A stretch of DNA of 64,000 nucleotides from Geosiphon pyriformis (GCA_016748015.1 JAAOMT010000617.1:103925-167924); one strand, 5' to 3'; positions 12,240 to 23,293 are shown, numbered from the stretch's first letter. Numbers and translations are program-made. Notes: generated from the letters alone by a model not told the origin.

Positions 12240-13603
12240 CAATCTTAAACAATATTTGGAGACATTAACAATACCAACAGATTGGTTTCCAAATGAAAAA
12301 CATTAGTTACAACAACAAGCCAAACAATATTTCCTACACAATAACATCATTTATTATTGAAACTTCAGAAATCTAAACAAACCACTTCAATTAATACAAG
12401 AACATGAAAAGGAAACTATCTTATACAACATGCACTCAGACCCTTTGTCAGCACATTTAGGAAAAGATAATACCACCCAAAGAACATTAGAACACTACTT
12501 TTGGCTCCAAATGAGAAAAGACATACATCAATATGTCGAATTTTGTGATAGTTGTCAAAGAAGAGGAGGAACACGCCCTACAAAACCTTTAAATTCAATC
12601 AAAGTTGGACAGCCTTTTGACCAAATTAGTATTGATTTAGTCGGACCACTACCTATCACAAACCAAGAAAACTGTTATATTGCAGTAGCTATAGATTATC
12701 TTACCAAATGGTCCAAAGCCAGAGCCATTCAACAAGCAGATATGAAATCAATAGCAAACTTCATCTATGAAAACATTATTTGTAGACATGGATGTCCAAT
12801 TGAACTTTTATCTAACCAAGGAACACATTTTGTGAACAATCTAATTCAAGAAATTTGTGAACAATTCAATGTCAAAAGACCTTTGTTTTTACCCTACCAT
12901 CCACAAACAAATAGACTTGTAGAACATTTTAATAGAACATTGTGTGAATCATTAGCCAAAGTCTACCAATTTTGAGTAAGAATGGGATATCTTTATTCTA
13001 TTAGTGTTACTAGCATATAGAATACTAAAACAAAACACCACAAAACACACACCATTTGACTTAACCTATAGAAGAACAGCAATGTTATCAATTAATATTA
13101 CTGTAAAATCATACTCAGTGCAGCCAATTAATGAAGAAAACTTTCAGGAAACACTTCAATGAAGAGCCTACATTCTTCTCAGCACATTGGAAGAAAAATG
13201 ATAAATAGCAGCCACTCATATTAAACACTCTCAAGCTCAACAAAAAGAATGGCATGATAACAAATTGCCACCAGTCACCAATGAATTTAAAATTGGAAAC
13301 AAAGTTCTCTTACACAGAACTAAAGCCGAAAAACAATGGAATAAAAAATTTGAACATAAATGGGATGAACCATTCTTTATCTATGAAATACTAGGCAATG
13401 AATCATACAAGTTAAGACTTGATGACAAAATTCTAGCAAAAGTTGCACATAGAGATTATTTAAAACACTATCATTTCAGAAACAATCCTGAACCATTAAT
13501 TCCACAAATTGGTACACATTTCTCTTTAATTAAGCCCAAAGATATTCCCCGAAATTTAGAACCAATAGTTGTTATTAAACAACCTCCCAACTTAAACACT
13601 TAA
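12240..13603 (+). pseudogene. Integrase of element B
   Basis: The zinc-binding N-terminus is visible (HSDPLSAHLGK followed by CDSCQRRGG). The catalytic core contains ISIDLVGPLP (first Asp), LLSNQGTHFV where SDxG is expected, and LVEHFNRTL (Glu). The Asn codon AAC at 12814-12816 is one G-to-A change from GAC. 13265-13603 encodes a GPY/F-like tail (FFIYEILGNESYKLRL then HRDYLKHYHF). Stops near 12975 and 13160-13200 break the link between core and tail. Confidence 0.85.
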
Positions 13604-13750
13604 TTAAATTTTACTATAGTTATTCTCTTATAATTTAAAAATAATTTCACAAAAACAAAACAAAACACACAGAAAGACAAAAATAACATAAAAACCCACA
13701 TACCAAAAATAATTCCAATTTATTTTTTTCTTTTCACTCAAAGTTTTATA

Positions 13751-14459
13751 ATGACTATCCCTCAAAATATTCAACAATTATCTCAAAAATTAATGCTAGC
13801 TTTAAAGACAATACCTGAATTATCTATCACTATTACAGGAAAACATATTAATTATATCTAAACAGAAATAGTTACCAATGTAGCCCCAAATTTACAAAAT
13901 TATCACCCTTACAAAAAGAACACAAAAAGTTACTCTGGAATTCATCTACCAGAACTTTTGAAGCTTGCTTTAAGAGAAAACTTATTGCTTATCCTTATTA
14001 GTATTTCACTAAATACTACTGTTCAACAAAAACTTTGACTGTGTTTTAATAAAGAAAACAGCAAATACCCCTCAATATATAGATATTTTTACATTGGAAA
14101 AATGCTTCACAAATGAAAACTGGAGCTTACAACAGCAAATCTCACGAAAGAAGCTATTCAGAAACAACTCCACAATGAATTCAAGACAACAGCTGGACCT
14201 ACAAACAGCTACTATAAACTAAGAACTGCTCTTAAACTTTATAACCTATTTCATACCTGTGAAAATGTCCTACAAAACCCAATTTTACAACCACTAAAGA
14301 TCCAATACATTGGGAAACTTATAGAACTGAAATTTCAACAATTTTCAGACCAAATTTCTTCAGTAATTTTGGATTACTATTTGAAATATGCAGACAGTAC
14401 TTGGACTTTGATGGAGCTCAGTCTTGAGAAAGAAATTATATTACCAACTGAAACTTGAG
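13751..14459 (+). pseudogene. Unidentified extra frame of element B after integrase
   Basis: Starts MTIPQNIQQLSQKLMLALK and continues with SGIHLPELLKLALRENLLL and IGKLIELKFQQFSDQISS. It has several stops and ends just before the 3' LTR. It occupies the env position but shows no signal peptide or membrane segment, so I do not call it env. It resembles nothing I can name. Element C has a separate 250-codon frame at the same position. Confidence 0.45.
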
Positions 14460-14621
14460 ATATTAATTAACATAATATTACTCTTATAATTTCTACCATT
14501 AAATTAGCATATATTATTGTTCAAATTATTACTTATTATTTAATCAATTAATAACCCGATTTGTACTATAGAAATTAGGATGATCAAATTACACAATACT
14601 CCGAACCATTTAATATTCAAG

Positions 14622-14741
14622 AGTTCACTGAAATTTGTAGAAATTCACCGAAATAATTGATAGTTCACCAAAATATTTAATAGTTCACAGAAATAACTTG
14701 TAGTTCGCCGAAATGTAGTTTTAGTTCAGCAAAATTGTAGA
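14622..14741 (+). repeat. Six 20-bp tandem repeats in U3 of LTR B
   Basis: Units follow AGTTCACCGAAATAATTGAT with variation. The array ends about 45 bp before the TATA box. The decayed LTR at 43620-43720 keeps the same 20-bp spacing with most C and G lost. Confidence 0.85.
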
Positions 14742-14785
14742 AAAGAACAAAGTTCAAGTTCATAGAATAGTGTTATGACAAGTTG

Positions 14786-14793
14786 TATAAAAG
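14786..14793 (+). promoter_or_regulatory. TATA box of LTR B
   Basis: TATAAAAG downstream of the tandem array, in the expected place at the U3/R boundary. Confidence 0.6.
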
Positions 14794-15355
14794 AAGAGCT
14801 TCTCTCTTTGAGAAAATGTATCTTACTTTTGGATTCAATAATTAGAATCATTTCTATACACACAAAAACAAAATAAATATCAAATAAATTTGAAAAAATC
14901 AAATTTGTAATTATTTCTCTTGAAATTAACCAATTTCTACCAACAGTTTGAAATTGACTAGCTACTAATTTCAGTAAACTGTTAAAGCACTTCCAGGCCT
15001 GGATTCAAAACAACTTCCATAAAATCATTTTACTTTTTTTTTACATTTCTTTTATTTTTATTTTCCTTTTTCTTATTATTATTAGAGTAGCCTACAGATG
15101 AGAATTTTTATAAAAGAGTTGACTTTTACAGTAAAGTAACTACACATTTTAGTGAGCTTCCAGATGAGCAATTTCTGGGAAAAAATTGACATTTACTACA
15201 ATGTAACTACACAAGTAACTGGCACGGAATTGGCCATTCCACTTATAAGCCCAGCAATTCAAATTATAGGAGATAATTTGAAGATAAATTCAGTTACTGA
15301 AGGTTTAACCACATCCAGAAAATGTGAATTCACAACAAACAAGCATCTAGTAACA

Positions 15356-15541
15356 ACTCACATTGCTAAGCAATATGTCATAATTTTTGATAATGCTCCA
15401 CATTGCTAAGCAATAGGCCATAATTTTCTAACAATGCTTTATATTGCTAGACAATATGCTTACATACTAAATACTATTTTCTTATTAGTCTATTTTTTAT
15501 CTGTTTTCTTTATTTTTTTTTTGTACTCTTTTTTTATGAGT
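15356..15541 (-). repeat. LTR of family A, copy A2, right part
   Basis: Continues the A2 LTR interrupted by element B. It ends near TATGAGTAATATTG, matching TATGAGTAACA at the end of LTR A1. 15356-15450 holds about 2.5 tandem units of roughly 47 bp, each with the palindrome ATTGCTAAGCAAT, which replace the different array seen in A1. Confidence 0.65.
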
Positions 15542-15549
15542 AATATTGT

Positions 15550-16250
15550 CTAATTATTGATAGATTCGAAATTTGGTTGGAGCAACAGTGATTGAAATTC
15601 TGATGAAGTTGTTGGTTGTAATTTAAATCTTTTAAAGAAATCATCATAGGTTCTTAATAATTTAGTTTTTTTTTGGTTATTTTGGAATAGTACTTGTAAT
15701 AATAATGTCTTTATAATTAATGTTAATATAGATTCAGATGGTATATATATAACACTTTCTAGTATATAATAGTAAGATAAGTGTATGAATAAAATAACTC
15801 TTGGTTTTTTCTAAATAGATAGTTGTATTTTTTTTGGTGTTTTTGTTAGAGTTTATAACTTTTCTTTATCTTTGTCTGCAAAGATAATAAAAAATTTCTG
15901 CTAAATGTAATTTTCAATTTCTCAATTTATCTTTGTAATTAGTAGAGTAAACAAATAATTTTGTAAAAGCATAGTATTTTGGAGTAATTTACTGTAAAAA
16001 ATTTGAATGTGGCTTTTGTATCTTTTTGGTTTTTCAAATAAAATTATTTTTTTTGTTAACATAAAAATTAAAAGCTGATTCTGCTGGTCAATAGTTATTT
16101 ATCAGTCCAAAGTAAGTTTAATAGTAGTAAAATAAAGTTTTTGTAAATTTTAAGTAGTTTGTTCCTATTATTTTTAATTCTGTTACTGTTCTGAATAATT
16201 GCTGTTGGTACTGGTTTTTTGTTAAATTACACTTTATAGGGAGCACTAAA
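15550..16250 (-). pseudogene. Decayed gag fragment of family A element A3
   Basis: The minus strand aligns with 1050-1734 of A1; for instance 15570-15680 matches 1050-1170, including the AAATTTGGTTG stretch. It retains no useful open frame. The primer-binding region near 16235-16248 (GGGAGCACTA) is still recognisable next to the LTR. Confidence 0.65.
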
Positions 16251-16375
16251 TATTATAGTTGATTATTTGGAGTGTTAAAACAAATAACAAATTTGTAACT
16301 TGGTGTTTAATAGTTGTTGATAATAATAGTTTCTAAAGATATTGAAATCTGAAAGTTTTGTTAAGTTTTTTATAT
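16251..16375 (-). repeat. LTR of family A, copy A3, left part (split by element C)
   Basis: Begins TATTATAG, a decayed TGTTACAG, and matches LTR A1 up to the TTAAGTTTTTTATAT stretch. Element C interrupts it; the LTR resumes at 24085 with AAGAACAGAGATTCAATTGA. Confidence 0.75.
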
Positions 16376-17102
16376 TGTTACAGATTGGAGTAACAAGCTA
16401 ATGGATAGCAAGAGAGAACAGTATTGTATGGTCATAGAAATAAACAAAGAAGGAATTACAATAAAGGAGCGAATTGAATAAGTAGGAATTCAATGTGCGT
16501 GATCAGTCTCATAAAAATCACAGTCGCTAATCTTTTCTTAAATCTGAAGGTAGAGGAATAGTCCATAATTGTCAACAAAATAACACTGCTGCTATTATTC
16601 TATGCCTCAACTTGGCGATTCTTAGAATCAATAACAGATATCGTTGTACTTTTTAATCGTTTCTTTATTCAATGAATTACAAGAGCAAGCCAATTGCTTC
16701 TCAGGCTAATTCTAACAAATACAAATCAAAAAAGAGAAAAGATAAGGTATGTGAATGCCAAAAAGTAGATACTTAAAGGTAAGAAAAGGGGAATAAGTGA
16801 TTATAAGAGGAAGTAATTGATATTGTTTTATTTTGTTACTTTGATCATGTCTTTCTACAGTTAAGAGAATCATCGCTTATATAGCTATTTAAAGTGGTCA
16901 ATGATCAGGTCAATGATCAAGTCAATGATTAGGTCAATGATCAGGTCATTGATTAGGTCAATGATTAGGTCAATGATCAGGTCAACAGTCAAGTCATTGA
17001 TCAGGTCAATGATTACTATCTAAAAATAGGGTGGCTAATTATATGACATCAGTGGCTAATACATGTGATAATTAATAAAAACTATGTGTTTCAACTGTAA
17101 CA
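16376..17102 (-). repeat. 3' LTR of element C (left in window)
   Basis: 727 bp, TGTTAC to GTAACA. Comparing its first 315 bases with the other LTR gives about 20 transitions and one transversion. A TATA box (TATATAAG on the minus strand) lies near 16875-16884, and tandem repeats lie upstream of it at 16895-17015. Confidence 0.9.
16895..17015. repeat. 12-bp tandem repeats in U3 of LTR C
   Basis: About ten units of GGTCAATGATCA, with TGATCA palindromes and a few ATTAGG or CAGTCA variants. It sits next to the TATA box on the upstream side. The same array is at 23865-23998 in the other LTR. Confidence 0.9.
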
Positions 17103-17824
17103 TCATCCTCTCCAAAGAGATTGAGCTCCGGTGAAATCAAACTATTTATGAGATAGTCTATGTAAAGAGTTTTGTCTAACTCAAAACTAACTAGTTTGTT
17201 GAAGTCTTTTGTGGATAGAGTATATAGTACTTGAGGCGAAATAAGCTTTGTATCCAAGAGACCAAATCTTTGTATAAGAGTTCTGGCTCTTCTAACAATA
17301 GTCAAAACTCTTGGGACATCCAATTGTATAATGCCCAAAATTTCCACTTGTATCTCTGAAGTTGTTTTCTTCATGAGCTTCATGTCTTTTATGATTTCAC
17401 CAAGACAACCATAGAGTTTTAATTGTCTTCCATATGACAAGTTTTTGTCTATGGGCAAGATTTCTTGTATTGTTTTTCCAATTGTGCTAGAAGGTGAAAG
17501 TATTGCTGCTGTTATGTTTTCCAGCAGGTATTTATCCATTTTGCCACCAATTCTTTCTTTTCTGGTAGTTGTTTTTTTTGGTCTAATAACAGTGTGAATT
17601 CCACTGTTGTCTGTTATAGTGGTTTGTTTTCTAATAGTCAGAGTAGCATTTGGATAGTTCTTGATCCAGTACTCATGGAAAGTATAGAAAGCGTTTTGAA
17701 TGTTTTGATCCAGGAAATAATTGTTCATGTCAATTGAAGATACCTCTGTTTTGGGAATGGTGCATTTATTTATATATAATTTTTGCTGATCATTTGGATT
17801 GGTATTACCACAACAGGTAACCAA
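17072..17824 (-). CDS. Unidentified frame after integrase in element C
   Basis: An uninterrupted frame of 250 codons that runs into the 3' LTR. It begins with a TTG; the first Met in frame is at about residue 33 (SSIDMNNYFL). It contains GKMDKYLLENITAAILSP, YGRQLKLYGCLGEIIKDM and DVPRVLTIVRRARTLIQRFG, which read as a mostly helical soluble protein. No signal peptide, membrane segment or known motif was seen. Being intact while gag-pol has stops is notable. It occupies the env position but is not demonstrably an envelope. Confidence 0.5.
   Translation of the reverse strand: MVTCCGNTNPNDQQKLYINKCTIPKTEVSSIDMNNYFLDQNIQNAFYTFHEYWIKNYPNATLTIRKQTTITDNSGIHTVIRPKKTTTRKERIGGKMDKYLLENITAAILSPSSTIGKTIQEILPIDKNLSYGRQLKLYGCLGEIIKDMKLMKKTTSEIQVEILGIIQLDVPRVLTIVRRARTLIQRFGLLDTKLISPQVLYTLSTKDFNKLVSFELDKTLYIDYLINSLISPELNLFGEDDVTVETHSFY
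17103..17118 (-). other. Polypurine tract of element C
   Basis: The minus strand reads TTTGGAGAGGATGA directly before the TGTTAC of the 3' LTR, the expected plus-strand primer site. Confidence 0.55.
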
Positions 17825-17839
17825 TCAGGTCATTTGTGA

Positions 17840-19077
17840 TATTTCTTGAGTCGCGTGCCATAAACAGGGCGATCACTGAATATTGTTCCATATTGATCTT
17901 GTAAGATATAAGAACCATTGTTCAAAACTTTGTTGACTAAAAAGGGTCCTTTCTACTGGCTAGAGAATTTATCACTATAAACATTGTCTCTGTTTGAACG
18001 GTATTCCAAAACTAAGTCACCAACACTTAAGGAAAGTGTTTTATAGGTCTTTTTTTTTTTGAGCTTTTCTTGGAACTGTTTTATCTTTTCAAAGGCAATT
18101 ATCCGTGCTTCTACTAATAAGTCAAGAATGGTACCAAGTCTTCTTTGCAAAATGTCTTTGTAATCTCTTATTGTTATTTCTTCAAAAGGTATTGTTTCTA
18201 TATCCGTTTCTATTGGTAGAGTTGTCATTTGTCCATAGAGCAGATAAAAAGGTTCATAACTTGTTATGTCATGATTCACAGTTCTGTAAGCAAACAAAGC
18301 TGAAGGCAATACTTTGTCCCATAGGTTGGTTTCTTCACTGGTTTTGGCTAGGGTTTCACATAGTGTTCTATTGAAACGTTCTACTAGGCCATTTGTTTGG
18401 GGGTGATAAGGAGAAGAGAGTTTATAATGTATTCCCATTTTTCTGCAAAGTTCTTCAACCAGTATACTGAGAAAAGCTCTTCCTCTATCAGATAAAAGTT
18501 CTTTGGGGCAGCCGTGGCGACAGATAATATCTTCATAAATGAAATTGGCAATTGAGACTGCTGTTTGATCTGGGGTGGCTCTTGCTTCTATCCACTTTGT
18601 AAGATAGTTGGTAGCTGTGATAATGTATCTGTTGCCATCAGGAGTTACTGTTAAAGATCCAACAACATCTATACCAATTCTATCAAATGGTTGACCAACA
18701 GAGATTGGATGAATATCTTCCTTGTGATTGGGTTTTCTTCTTCTTTGGCAGATATCACAGGTTTTGATGTATTCAGCAATGTCTTTTCCCAAGGTAGGCC
18801 AATAATAGCGAGCTAAAGTTTTCTGAATTGTTTTTGTTTTTCCAAAGTGTCCAGCTAATGGATCAGTATGCATATTGTAGATCACAATTTCTCTTTCTTC
18901 AAATCTAATGACTCTCTGGGGGCGGTCAGGATCTTTTCTATTTCTTTTATATAACTGGTTCTGGCAAATCAAATAGAAATTTGATTGTTTGCACAAATGT
19001 TCTCTTTGCTGTTGAGTATAGTCTGGCAGGTATTGTTCTTTACCCAAAAATTTCATTAAAGCAGAATAGTTGTCCAA
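17840..19077 (-). pseudogene. Integrase of element C
   Basis: 374 codons open from 19077 to 17953. The zinc-binding region has MHTDPLAGHFGK and CDICQRR. The core has IGIDVVGSL (Asp), LLSDRGRAF (Asp) and LVERFNRTL (Glu), so all three catalytic acids are present. A TAG near 17950 lies where Trp begins the GPY/F tail; after it come KGPFLVNKVLNNGSYIL and GTRLKKYHK. A TGG-to-TAG transition explains it. Confidence 0.9.
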
Positions 19078-19099
19078 GTCTATTATCGTGTTTGTTTGT

Positions 19100-19644
19100 G
19101 GAGGAAGTTACAAATAATTAAGTTGGTTTGGTTTAAGAGGGTTTTACTATTACTGGATGGTAAGTCTGGAGAGAGCGTCAGCATTTTGATGATTAGCTCT
19201 TTTATGGTGTTGAATGTCATAGTCGAATTCGTCCAAATGGAGTATTCAGTGAGTTATCCATTTATGTTCCAGGTTTCTTTTGTTGTGTAGCCAAACCAAA
19301 GCTTGGTGATCTGTTACCACCAAAAATTTCACACCCTTAAGATATTTGTCCCAGTAGCTGGTAGCCCAAATTACTGCTAAGCATTCCTGCTCAGTAACTG
19401 AGTAGTTCCTTTCTGCTGGTGTGAGAGTTCTACTGGTATATGCTACGGCATGTTCTCTGTTATCTTTATCTTTTTGGAAAAGAACAGCACCAAGTCTGTA
19501 GCCAGATGTATCAGTGTGGAGGATAAAAAATCGATCCAAATTAGGTTGCATGAGAATGGGTTCTGTAACCAGTTTTTTCTTTAGAATTTCAAATGCTTTT
19601 TGTTGATGAGTGCCCCAGTGATAATTGATGTTTTTCCTAAGTAG
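19100..19644 (-). pseudogene. RNase H of element C
   Basis: Contains FFILHTDTSGYRLGAVL, AVAYTSRTLTPAERNY, EQECLAVIWA and FLVVTDHQALVWL, the RNase H blocks of Ty3/gypsy pol. A TGA after KWITH interrupts it, then ILHLDEFDYDIQHHKRANH continues. The stop fits an Arg CGA changed to TGA. Confidence 0.85.
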
Positions 19645-20420
19645 CTAATTGAAAAGAGCAGCAATTTTGAAGAAATCCTTGACAAACTTGCGATAATAAG
19701 AGGCCAAACCAAGAAAAGAGCGTAGTTCATGAACATTCATTGGTTGTCTAATGTTTTGAACTTTTTCAATTTTGGCTGGATCAGAGAAGATTCCATCTTT
19801 TGTAATAAGATGGCCAAGAAACTGGGTGGATTGACGTCCAAAGAATGATTTGATTGAATTGATCTTGAGACCAGCATTTCTAAGGAGGTCAAAAACTTTT
19901 TGCAAATGTTCAAGGTGTTCATCCCAGGTTTTTGAGTATACCATTATGTCGTCCAAGTAGACTAGAACAAAGTTTTCTTTTACTGATTCAAATACTTTGT
20001 CCATTAAGCGTTGAAAGATGGGAGGAGCATTTGTAAGACCAAAAGGCATGACTGTGAATTCATAAGTACCATACTTGATGATGAAAGCAGTTTTCTTTCT
20101 GCTTTCTGGATCCATCTCTATTTGCCAGAATTCAGCAGTTAAGTCAATGGTTGAGAAGAAAGCAGCACCATGGAATTGGTCTAGCATTGCATCAATCTTG
20201 GGAAGTGGATACATGTCTCTTTCAGTAATAGTATTTAATTGGCAATAATCAACTCAAAAGCATAAAGTTCCTCCTTTCTTGGATACCACTACAACTGGGA
20301 ATGCCCATTCACTCTTGGTTTTCTGTATGAATCCAAGGGTTTTCATTTGGGTTATTTCCTTTTTGATAAACTCATCATTGTGCCGGTTGGATTAATAGGG
20401 CTTCAAATAGATGGGGCAAG
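19645..20420 (-). pseudogene. Reverse transcriptase of element C
   Basis: MYPLPKIDAML, FFSTIDLTAEFWQIEM, YEFTVMPFGLTNAPPIF and VLVYLDDIMVY are visible, with an intact YLDD box. A TGA lies upstream within the LCF-VDYCQLNT block (near 20250), where Arg is expected, and another stop lies near 20395. The N-terminal part reads EWAFPVVVVSKKGGTLCF. Confidence 0.9.
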
Positions 20421-21293
20421 TTTCTCTGGTGATGATAGTGTGTTGTATCACATGTGTACGTCTAGGAGGTTTACCTTCTTTTGAGATAACTGGGTTGTTT
20501 CTAGCCAGCAGGTTTTCAATGTCTACTTTTCTTTCTTCTGGAGAGGGTTCTCTTTGTTCTACAACCAGTAATTGGATTTCAGGTGGTTCATTTTCAAAGG
20601 ACTTTTGGACTTCTTTTATTTCCTCTCAGAGTATCAAGCTGATTGGTTCCCAATCTTTGTAATAGATTAGGCAGGACATGCATTCATTGCTAGGAGAATA
20701 CAATGATTTGTCGCACCAGCACAGAGCACAAGGACCATGCTACCAATAACTGTATTTGGCTTTCTTGCCTGGCTTTCTGTCAAAGGTTCTTCTGAGCATG
20801 TTATAATAAGGCCAGCAGATCAGCTTGCCATTAACAATGATTCCTTTTTTATCTGCCTTGACATTATCCAGTGGTTTGCCATTGCTAGTGAAGATAGTAT
20901 AAGTGAGTTCAACTGTTTCTTCTTGTTCTTCTTCTTCCTCACTTTCTTTATCATCTGATTCATCTGATTCATTTTCTTCTGGGCTCTGCTTGGGTACTGG
21001 GGGAGTTGTCCAATGGCGACACTTAACCACAATGGGTTTCTCACCACATCTGATGGTTAGTTTACAGAGTTTATAATCAAGCAAAGCCTTTGCTTTCTTG
21101 AGCCATTCATTGCCAACAATGATGGTGTATTCTTTTGCTTTAGACACTTCCATATCAGTTTCAATGCTAATGCCATTGATGCGGACAGGAATAGCTTTGG
21201 CTATGCCAAGCCCTTTCTTCTTATTACCATGCACATTGGTCATTGGTCATGTGGATGGTTCATCAATTTTTCTGCCAATTGCTTCAAGAAAGT
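20421..21293 (-). pseudogene. Protease C-terminal half and linker of element C
   Basis: IPVRINGISIETDMEV and YTIIVGNEWLKKAKALL match the C-terminal half of the retropepsin seen in element B. The active-site Asp would fall in or next to the assembly gap. An acidic linker (DESDDKESEEEEEQEE) follows, and a TAG after KYSYW interrupts the frame near 20740. No dUTPase motifs were found in the sequence present here. Confidence 0.7.
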
Positions 21294-21527
21294 NNNNNNN
21301 NNNNNNNNNNNNNNNNNNNNNNNNNNNNNNNNNNNNNNNNNNNNNNNNNNNNNNNNNNNNNNNNNNNNNNNNNNNNNNNNNNNNNNNNNNNNNNNNNNNN
21401 NNNNNNNNNNNNNNNNNNNNNNNNNNNNNNNNNNNNNNNNNNNNNNNNNNNNNNNNNNNNNNNNNNNNNNNNNNNNNNNNNNNNNNNNNNNNNNNNNNNN
21501 NNNNNNNNNNNNNNNNNNNNNNNNNNN
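21294..21527. other. Assembly gap of 234 N
   Basis: A run of N inside gag-pol of element C, probably covering the end of gag and the start of protease. Frames that cross it are artefacts. Confidence 0.99.
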
Positions 21528-23293
21528 TTTGGCTTTTGGGGGCTCATTGTTGTCAGCAGTTGATGTAAAAGCTTTATTAGGGTCTAGAACGAAATCAACT
21601 TTGGCTTTCTTCTTCTTTCTTGTGGATTCAGAGGGGTTGATTGCTAATTTATTCATGTCATGGTCATCATCAGTTAAGTTAAAAGCGAAAAAGAGGTTTT
21701 TTTTTGGTTGGTTTGCACTCTCACTCTTTGGAGGTGCGCCTATCAGTTTAAAGGCTGATAAACAATGGCTTTAACTAGGGGATCCTCTCCAAAGAAATTG
21801 ATGTTGGCATGATTGGGTCTTTGGTTGGGCACATTGTTGTTGTTGATCCTGTTGTTCTGAGCATTATTGTTTCTGGGAACTGGTGGAGGCAGAGGAGGAT
21901 TGTTGCAATCTCTTGAAAAGTGTCCAGTTAATCCACAGTGATAGCATACAGGTGGGCCATGATTTTGTTGTCTTTGATAAGGTGGTTGCTGGGGCTGATT
22001 GAAGTGTGGTTCAAATCTGGGTCTTTGTAATTGCTGATTTTCTCTGACTGCTTGGGCTAAGGGTTCTAATAACCGGGCAAGATTTGCTGTGAGTCTGTCT
22101 ATTAACTGTTTATTTGGATCTTGAGTGTGAGTGGCAAAAGAAGTAGCAGCCATTTGAGGGGCAGGAGCCATAATAGGAACAAGAGCAAAAACTGGTAGTG
22201 TGGATCCCAAGTGCATCCTTTGGTTATCTTCAATTTTTTGTGCTAATTTAATGATCATATCCATAGTGGGATTATTTTTCAGGGCCAAGAGGAGCCAAAG
22301 AGCATATGATAAATCAGTTCTCAATCCTTTTATGAAGGAGTGAATTTTCTGCTCTTCTGTCCAATTTCTTCCAGTGTCTACTCATTTGATTAACTTTCTG
22401 ATTGCTTTGGCATATTTGGTTACAACTTCACCGGGATCTTGGGTTCTTTTTTCCAATTCTATATGCCATTTTGATATTAATATTGGGGTTCTGAACTTGT
22501 TTTCAAACCGGGTAGTGAAAGAAGTGTTGATTTCTCCCATATTTGCTGGTGTCCATCTAATGATTCTTTGCTGGGCATTGGCATCTGTTTCTTGTAAGAA
22601 CCAGGTAGCAGGAGATCCTTGAAGGTAGCCACCAATAATTAGGAACTTGTACTTATCATTATATTGATTGGCTGTAGCGGCTCTTTCAAAGTCATTCAAC
22701 CATTCAATTGGATCTTGTGCATCACCTCTAAATAATGGTATTGGGGTGTTGTTTCTTCACCCTAAAGCAGTTTGTATACCTTGGAGGGCAGCCAGAATGT
22801 TTGCTTGCATGGGGTCATTAGCCATTGGTTTAGGAGTAACTGTTTGTGTAAACAAATCTGATTCGCTTGATAAAAGATCAAAAACAGAGACAGTTTGGTA
22901 GCTTTCTTCTTCTGTTTCAAAGGAAGTTTCAGTTGCTTAATGGGCAGCAATCCAAATGTGGATTTGATGATTCAGATATTCAAAATCAGGGGGCTGTTGT
23001 TTAAAGGTTGCAGAATATAAGAGCTGATTGATACTGTTGTTTCTTTCTTCAAAGTCGTTTTCAAAATAAACTTGGTCAAAATAATAGATTGTATAAGCTG
23101 TATAGGTTTCAGCTGAATGCTCGTTCAGGAACCAGTTCCAAAAGTCTTGGAATTGTCTACTGGATTGTTCTTTAAGGAAGAAGCAGATCAAGCAGGAGGG
23201 CAGAGGATTAAGTTCAATAAAACTTTGGTCATTTCTGTTGTGTGCTGCAAAGTGTTCTTCTGATTGCTGTAACAGATATGAGTAATCACCCAT
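21528..23293 (-). pseudogene. gag of element C
   Basis: Starts MGDYSYLLQQSEEHF at 23293, right after the primer-binding site. The capsid region contains PIEWLNDFERAATANQYND and SPATWFLQE. The CCHC zinc knuckle CYHCGLTGHFSRDC is at about 21905-21949, followed by an Asn/Pro-rich stretch. Stops interrupt after WIAAH, after QTALG and after RKLIK; they are TAA or TGA and fit Gln or Arg codons altered by C-to-T. Confidence 0.85.

Larger units (their letters stand above)
6028..15355 (+). mobile_element. Element B, Ty3/gypsy retrotransposon with dUTPase, inactive
   Basis: Plus-strand order: truncated 5' LTR, primer-binding site, gag with zinc knuckle, aspartic protease, cysteine-rich domain, dUTPase, reverse transcriptase, RNase H, integrase with GPY/F-like tail, an extra unidentified frame, and the 3' LTR. 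RT before integrase is the Ty3/gypsy order. The element lies inside the A2 LTR. The 5' LTR lacks the U3 part present in the 3' copy, so the left junction has suffered a deletion and no clean target-site duplication is visible. Stops and lost catalytic residues make it dead. Confidence 0.85.
14460..15355 (+). repeat. 3' LTR of element B
   Basis: The end is GTAACA at 15355. The start is placed near 14460, where similarity to the decayed LTR at 43540 begins, and is uncertain by some tens of bases. It contains U3 with a six-unit tandem repeat, a TATA box at 14786-14793 (TATAAAAG), and the region shared with the 5' LTR from 14855. Confidence 0.7.

Noticed and set aside
16895-17015. Regular short repeats resembling a CRISPR array
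   Set aside because: The 12-bp units are contiguous without spacers, occur in both LTRs of a retrotransposon, and the genome is eukaryotic.
17072-17824. Envelope gene of element C
   Set aside because: Position fits, but no signal peptide, membrane anchor or cysteine pattern supports an envelope.
21098-21774. Open frames across 21294-21527
   Set aside because: They are open only because the N run contains no stops.
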